DNA of 50,098 nt from a virus. The position numbers were made by a program, and so were the translations under genes. Position 1 is the stretch's first letter. The number at the start of each line of letters is the position of its first letter. Location: positions 1 through 50,098 of IMG/VR virus record IMGVR_UViG_3300006919_000086; one strand, given 5' to 3'. The notes below the pieces were generated by a model, which had not been told where the DNA came from, searched no databases, and saw nothing but the letters and a program-made list of their open reading frames with translations. This document shows positions 46,695 to 50,098 of the stretch, one piece after another.

Positions 46695-47624
46695 ATGGTA
46701 AATCAATTATTAGTTACACTAGTAAATTCCGTACTTGGATCTGGAAAGGCAACAGCTAGAAATAATTATGCTTACCATTGCCCTTTTTGCCATCATCATA
46801 AACCTAAATTAGAGGTCAATTTGACCGAAAATAGAGAAGGTAAAAACCCTTGGCATTGTTGGGCTTGTAATGTTAGAGGGACTACAATATATAATTTATT
46901 TAAACAATTAAAAGTAGATAGTAGTAAATTTACTGAGTTGAAATCATTAGTAAAAACTTCTAAATCTATAAAGGAAACACAAGTTGTATCTAGTATTTCA
47001 TTACCTGATGAATTTATTTCCCTTTCTTCTGGTGAATTAAACGGAATTACTGCCAAACACGCATTAGCGTACCTTAAAAAAAGACATATAAGTAAATACG
47101 ATATTCTTAAGTATAATATTGGATATTGTAAAAGTGGTTTATATAATAATATGATTATAATACCCACTTATGATGAATATGGTAGGTTAAATTATTTTAC
47201 AGCACGTTCTTTCGAAAAGGATCCTTATATAAAATATAGAAACCCTTCATCCTCAAGGGATATAATCCCAAATGAACATTTAATAAATTGGAAATTACCT
47301 ATTGTTATTTGTGAGGGATTATTTGATGCCATTGCCATAAAAAGAAATGCAATTCCTTTATTAGGAAAAAATATACAAAGTAGCTTAATGAAAAAAATAG
47401 TTACTTCATTAGTAGATAAAATTTATATAGCATTAGATAGGGATGCTATGAAACAAGCTTTACGGTTTTGTGAAATGTTATTAGCAGAAGGTAAAGAAGT
47501 CTATCTTGTTGATTTACAAGATAAGGATCCAAGTGAAATGGGTTTTAAAAATTTCACCAAACTAATCCAAAATACTGTTCCTTTAACCTATTATGATTTA
47601 ATGGAAAGAAAATTAGCATTATGA
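46695..47624 (+). CDS. DNA primase, T4 gp61-like
   Basis: A 309-residue primase that makes RNA primers on the lagging strand with the replicative helicase (gp41 in T4). The N-terminal zinc ribbon is CPFC (29-32) and CWAC (55-58). The Toprim-like catalytic domain has VICEGLFDAIAI with Glu207 and IALDRD with Asp248 and Asp250. I prefer ATG 46695 over TTG 46656. The first 13 residues from the TTG have no family counterpart, the frame before the ATG overlaps the promoter, and the usual start precedes the zinc ribbon by about 28 residues. Its stop overlaps the next gene (ATGA). Confidence 0.88.
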   Translation: MVNQLLVTLVNSVLGSGKATARNNYAYHCPFCHHHKPKLEVNLTENREGKNPWHCWACNVRGTTIYNLFKQLKVDSSKFTELKSLVKTSKSIKETQVVSSISLPDEFISLSSGELNGITAKHALAYLKKRHISKYDILKYNIGYCKSGLYNNMIIIPTYDEYGRLNYFTARSFEKDPYIKYRNPSSSRDIIPNEHLINWKLPIVICEGLFDAIAIKRNAIPLLGKNIQSSLMKKIVTSLVDKIYIALDRDAMKQALRFCEMLLAEGKEVYLVDLQDKDPSEMGFKNFTKLIQNTVPLTYYDLMERKLAL

Positions 47625-48388
47625 TAAAAAAATCCTATGATCGGATTCTAGAAATATCTGATGATCACAAGCAAATAACCCTCCCAGATTCGCGTTATTA
47701 CAGACGTAATGGAGAATTTTATCCATCTGTAACTTATGTTTTAAACTCATATCCTAAAGGTAAATACTTTGAAGATTGGCTTAAAAAAGTAGGGTATAGT
47801 GCAGATTGGATTGTTAAAAAAAGTGCTGAGGAAGGTACTGCTGTACATGAATTAATAGAGGAATATTTTGAAGGCAAAGAATTAAATTTTTTAAATGAAT
47901 ATGGTAACCCTAAAATGAATCCTGATGTTTGGAAAATGTTTTTAAATTTTGTTGATTTTTGGGAAACATACAAACCTGTTCTAGTTGAAACAGAAACCCA
48001 CTTATTTTCAGATGAATTAAAAGTAGCCGGTACCGTAGATTGTATTTGTGAAATTGATAATGAATTGTGGGTTATTGATTTTAAGACATCAAATCATTTA
48101 CAAACTGTTTATGACTTACAAGGAGCAGTTTATGCTAAATGTTATGAAGAATGTTTTGGTAAAGAAATAAATAGGGTAGGTGTACTATGGTTAAAATCCA
48201 AATCAAGAGGACCAGATAAAGCTGGGAAAAAAATAAAAGGCAAGGGATGGGAATTACATGAATCACCTAGAACCCAGGGAGAAAATTTAGAAATATTTAA
48301 TTCAGTTAAAAAAATATTTGATCTAGAAAACCCAAAACATAAACCTGCTACAACTTCCTTTCAAACAACTGTAAAGAGAAACGTGTAA
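47621..48388 (+). CDS. PD-(D/E)XK exonuclease, RecB/Cas4-like
   Basis: A 255-residue nuclease of the PD-(D/E)XK superfamily. Motifs in order: GTAVHELIEEYF (72-83), Glu125 in VETETHLF, GTVD (137-140), IDFKTS with Asp153 and Lys155, and QGAVYA (167-172). This is the arrangement of RecB-family and Cas4-like exonucleases. It follows the primase with ATGA overlap, so a replication, recombination or DNA-end processing role is likely. No cysteine cluster for an iron-sulphur centre of the Cas4 kind is evident. Confidence 0.8.
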   Translation: MIKKSYDRILEISDDHKQITLPDSRYYRRNGEFYPSVTYVLNSYPKGKYFEDWLKKVGYSADWIVKKSAEEGTAVHELIEEYFEGKELNFLNEYGNPKMNPDVWKMFLNFVDFWETYKPVLVETETHLFSDELKVAGTVDCICEIDNELWVIDFKTSNHLQTVYDLQGAVYAKCYEECFGKEINRVGVLWLKSKSRGPDKAGKKIKGKGWELHESPRTQGENLEIFNSVKKIFDLENPKHKPATTSFQTTVKRNV

Positions 48389-48391
48389 AGG

Positions 48392-48424
48392 TTTGGCTAC
48401 CTAGGATACTGTTCGTATATTTAC
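48392..48424 (+). promoter_or_regulatory. Bacteroidota-type promoter, twin of the 1105 promoter
   Basis: TTTG (48392-48395), 20 nt, TATATTTAC (48416-48424). The segment 48412-48439 matches 1125-1152 in 27 of 28 bases, and TTTGGCT at the -33 box is also shared. It starts the last operon in the window. Confidence 0.75.
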
Positions 48425-48458
48425 AAAGTAAATGAGTTACAAATTAAAAATAAAGGTT

Positions 48459-48632
48459 ATGTTTGATACAGTTGAAAGATTTTTTACTTGCGGTTTAACA
48501 GGAGATGAATGTGCAATCATTATTCGTAATGGTTCAAGAATTTGTGTAACAGCTAATGAGGCTTGGGATATAGAAGCCCAATCTCAGGCACGTCACGATG
48601 CTTATGTTCAACGTCAAGAAAGAGGATGGTAG
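48459..48632 (+). CDS. small hypothetical protein (57 aa)
   Basis: A 57-residue protein. I choose the ATG at 48459 rather than that at 48432. In the twin promoter at 1105, the equivalent upstream ATG is followed by a stop after one codon, while the real start there is at the position matching 48459, both preceded by AAAG-TT. The product begins MFDTVERFFTCGLTGDE, has one Cys-rich/β segment (about 8-35) and a helical, charged end. Its stop overlaps the ATG of the esterase gene. No family recognised. Confidence 0.6.
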   Translation: MFDTVERFFTCGLTGDECAIIIRNGSRICVTANEAWDIEAQSQARHDAYVQRQERGW

Positions 48633-49093
48633 GAAAAGAAATAATTTATTTACATGGGTTAGAAAGTGAACAGGGAGGTCCTAAGGTTGATTTCTTAGCT
48701 ACAAAAGGGTTTGTTTATGCTCCTTCTATTGATTACAAAAACTTTACCTATAATGATTTTTATGATTTACTTTTTCATGTAGATTCTGATAGTATTATAA
48801 TAGGTTCAAGTATGGGAGGGTATTTAGCAGATATTATTGCTTCACATAAGAGATGTACCGCATTATTGTTTAATCCTGCGCTTCACTCCCGTTCATTAAA
48901 AATAGACCCCAACATTAAGTATGGTTATAGTTATGCTGACAAAGTAGTGGTTTTAGGTGAAGAAGATGAGGTTATTAACCCTATTACCACAAAAGCAATG
49001 TTAGATGGGACAGAAAGAATAGAAATAATTGAGAAAATGGGCCATCAAACACCACTTAATATATTTATCGATATTTATAATAAATATTTTTAA
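48626..49093 (+). CDS. YqiA-like serine esterase (α/β hydrolase)
   Basis: A 155-residue small α/β hydrolase of the YqiA (UPF0227) type. Motifs: IIYLHGLES (6-14, oxyanion loop HG), nucleophile Ser62 in GSSMGG (60-65), Asp114 in VLGEEDEV, and His140 in KMGHQ. These are a full catalytic triad in the order of the family. The start at 48626 overlaps the preceding stop. A longer frame upstream (to 48563) would lie inside the previous gene. It may cut ester bonds of host lipid or polysaccharide, but the substrate is unknown. Confidence 0.8.
   Translation: MVGKEIIYLHGLESEQGGPKVDFLATKGFVYAPSIDYKNFTYNDFYDLLFHVDSDSIIIGSSMGGYLADIIASHKRCTALLFNPALHSRSLKIDPNIKYGYSYADKVVVLGEEDEVINPITTKAMLDGTERIEIIEKMGHQTPLNIFIDIYNKYF
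49072..49080 (+). promoter_or_regulatory. TATTTATAA motif inside gene end
   Basis: Within the last codons of the esterase gene, 13 bp before the ATG at 49094. Because it also encodes protein (codons for Asp-Ile-Tyr-Asn), chance is more likely here than in the intergenic copies. Confidence 0.3.
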
Positions 49094-49642
49094 ATGATAA
49101 AGTTAATAAATCTCCTAAAAGAATCGGATCTTCCTCAAAATCAATGGGTTTACCTTAATGATGAAGAAAAAGAGGAATTTGCTGATGAAATTTTTAAAAT
49201 AATTGATAGTGCCTATAAACCAATTGGAGGTCATCCAAATTTTAAATCTTCTCAAGATGTTTTAGGCTCACAGAAAGATGCTGAATATTTAGTAATTGAT
49301 TTGGATGATGACCCTGATATCGATGCTGTAAAAATATCTAAAAAAAAGGAAGCAGGTACTAAATCTGTTGGGATGGGTCATGACGGAAGTCAAGCAGCCA
49401 AAAATGCCGTTATCCGTATTTCAGCTTTATTGTTAAAAAATCCTGGGTATTATGCAGAAGTATCAGGAAAGTTAAAAGACATTTTAAGATCAAAATATAG
49501 ATCTCCTATTGTTAGGGATGAAGAAGTCATCCGTAAGGTTTTAAAAGGAAAAGATGTTGAAATAAATGATGATGGTTCTTATCAAAGAAAAATTGGTGAT
49601 AAGGTTTATACAAAAATATTAATGGGAAAACCAAATGTATGA
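49094..49642 (+). CDS. hypothetical protein with LLKES N-terminus
   Basis: A 182-residue protein. It begins MIKLINLLKESDLPQ, matching the start of the next gene (MISLVQLLKESQGQ). The body is α/β with an acidic β segment (about 70-85, LVIDLDDDPDIDAVKI), a KSVGMGHDGSQAAKNA stretch, and EVSGKLKDIL. I recall similar phage proteins, some loosely called acetyltransferase-like, but I cannot confirm that. The N-terminal LKE-Ser could be a processing site of a prohead protease of the T4 gp21 type. It overlaps the next start by ATGA. Confidence 0.6.
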   Translation: MIKLINLLKESDLPQNQWVYLNDEEKEEFADEIFKIIDSAYKPIGGHPNFKSSQDVLGSQKDAEYLVIDLDDDPDIDAVKISKKKEAGTKSVGMGHDGSQAAKNAVIRISALLLKNPGYYAEVSGKLKDILRSKYRSPIVRDEEVIRKVLKGKDVEINDDGSYQRKIGDKVYTKILMGKPNV

Positions 49643-50098
49643 TAAGTTTAGTACAATTATTAAAAGAATCACAAGGCCAACCTAAAGCTATTCTATTAGC
49701 AGGAGCCCCAGGAGCAGGTAAAGGACATATTTTGGATGACTTAGATTTATCTGGTTTAAAAATACTAAACTTAGATAAGACAATATCAGCTTTATCTAAA
49801 ACAGATGGATTTACATTGGACCAAAAAGTAGCAGATGCTGGGGATAGAAAGAAATTTATGGCAGCTATGGTTCAAGCCACAGATAAATTAAAAGGTAATC
49901 TTAAAAAAAATATAAAAGGAGATATACCTCAAACCATAGAAAAGGGAGAATCTTTTATATTAGATGGTACATCATCATCAAAAAACCAAACTACTAAATT
50001 AGTTAATAAGTTAAAAGAAGCAGGATATGAAGTAATGATGTTATATGTTTATACTGATTTAGAAACATCTTTAAAACGTAATCAAGAACGATTTGAAA
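49639..50098 (+). CDS. P-loop kinase/zeta-toxin-like protein, cut by window end
   Basis: A frame open from ATG 49639 to the window end (153 codons), coupled by ATGA to the gene before. The Walker A motif GAPGAGKG is at 22-29, preceded by a short hydrophobic strand (AILLA). A β-strand around FILDGTSS (about 104-111) and a late LKRNQERF arginine segment look like the mobile lid of small nucleotide or zeta-toxin-type kinases. Like its neighbour, it starts with h-x-LLKES. The C-terminus lies outside the window. Kinase fold confident, substrate not. Confidence 0.75.
   Translation, partial: MISLVQLLKESQGQPKAILLAGAPGAGKGHILDDLDLSGLKILNLDKTISALSKTDGFTLDQKVADAGDRKKFMAAMVQATDKLKGNLKKNIKGDIPQTIEKGESFILDGTSSSKNQTTKLVNKLKEAGYEVMMLYVYTDLETSLKRNQERFE

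Noticed and set aside
48563-48625. Longer N-terminus for the esterase
   Set aside because: The extra 21 residues lie inside the preceding gene, are rich in Ser/Arg/Cys unlike the family, and the ATG at 48626 gives the standard start just before the IIYLHG strand.

Overview
This window is a continuous stretch of an AT-rich (roughly 30% GC) tailed-phage genome of the T4-like contractile-tail type. The T4 relationship rests on a gp55-like late sigma factor, gp25-like and gp6-like baseplate wedge proteins, a gp5-like spike protein and a gp61-like primase. A host in the phylum Bacteroidota is suggested by the promoters. Seven candidates fit the Bacteroidota primary-sigma pattern (T)TTG-N20-TAnnTTT or close to it, all with a spacing of exactly 20 nt, and genes start without clear Shine-Dalgarno sequences. 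All genes but one (441-842) are on the + strand, with many ATGA or TAATG stop/start overlaps.

Layout. 1-440 has no convincing gene but holds a foldable 54-nt element and a strong terminator. 441-842 is a leftward membrane/coiled-coil gene. Across a 336-bp divergent control region follow DUF932 and small hypothetical genes (1179-2876). A second early-type promoter serves two small ORFs, an HD-domain hydrolase, a membrane protein and the late sigma factor (3012-5110). The structural block runs from 5146 to about 36.8 kb: spike, membrane-segment protein, gp25, gp6, a 2640-residue baseplate/fibre protein, then fibre proteins. The last two large fibre genes share an N-terminal domain and carry Thr/Pro/Ser-rich linkers. 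In the 3617-residue protein the linker is a tract of about 2,400 residues built on the hexad TPSITR. 36.8-45.8 kb is a tightly overlapping sugar operon: two GT60-like (GlcNAc family, PF11397-like) glycosyltransferases, a GDP-mannose 4,6-dehydratase-like enzyme, an unknown protein, an FkbM methyltransferase, two paralogous GT-A enzymes and a two-domain glycosyltransferase. 45.8-50.1 kb holds a GIY-YIG nuclease, a holin-like protein, a terminator, primase, a PD-(D/E)XK nuclease, an esterase and a truncated P-loop kinase.

How it may work together. The family to which the first two glycosyltransferases appear to belong includes eukaryotic enzymes that put GlcNAc on Thr or hydroxyproline of proteins. 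They lie just downstream of a mucin-like Thr/Ser/Pro fibre. The most exciting reading is a phage-encoded virion O-glycosylation system that decorates a giant, basic, extended fibre. This is inference from family and neighbourhood. A second theme is regulation: host-like promoters precede mostly non-structural operons, while the 9-mer TATTTATAA recurs just upstream of start codons, mainly of structural and lysis-type genes.
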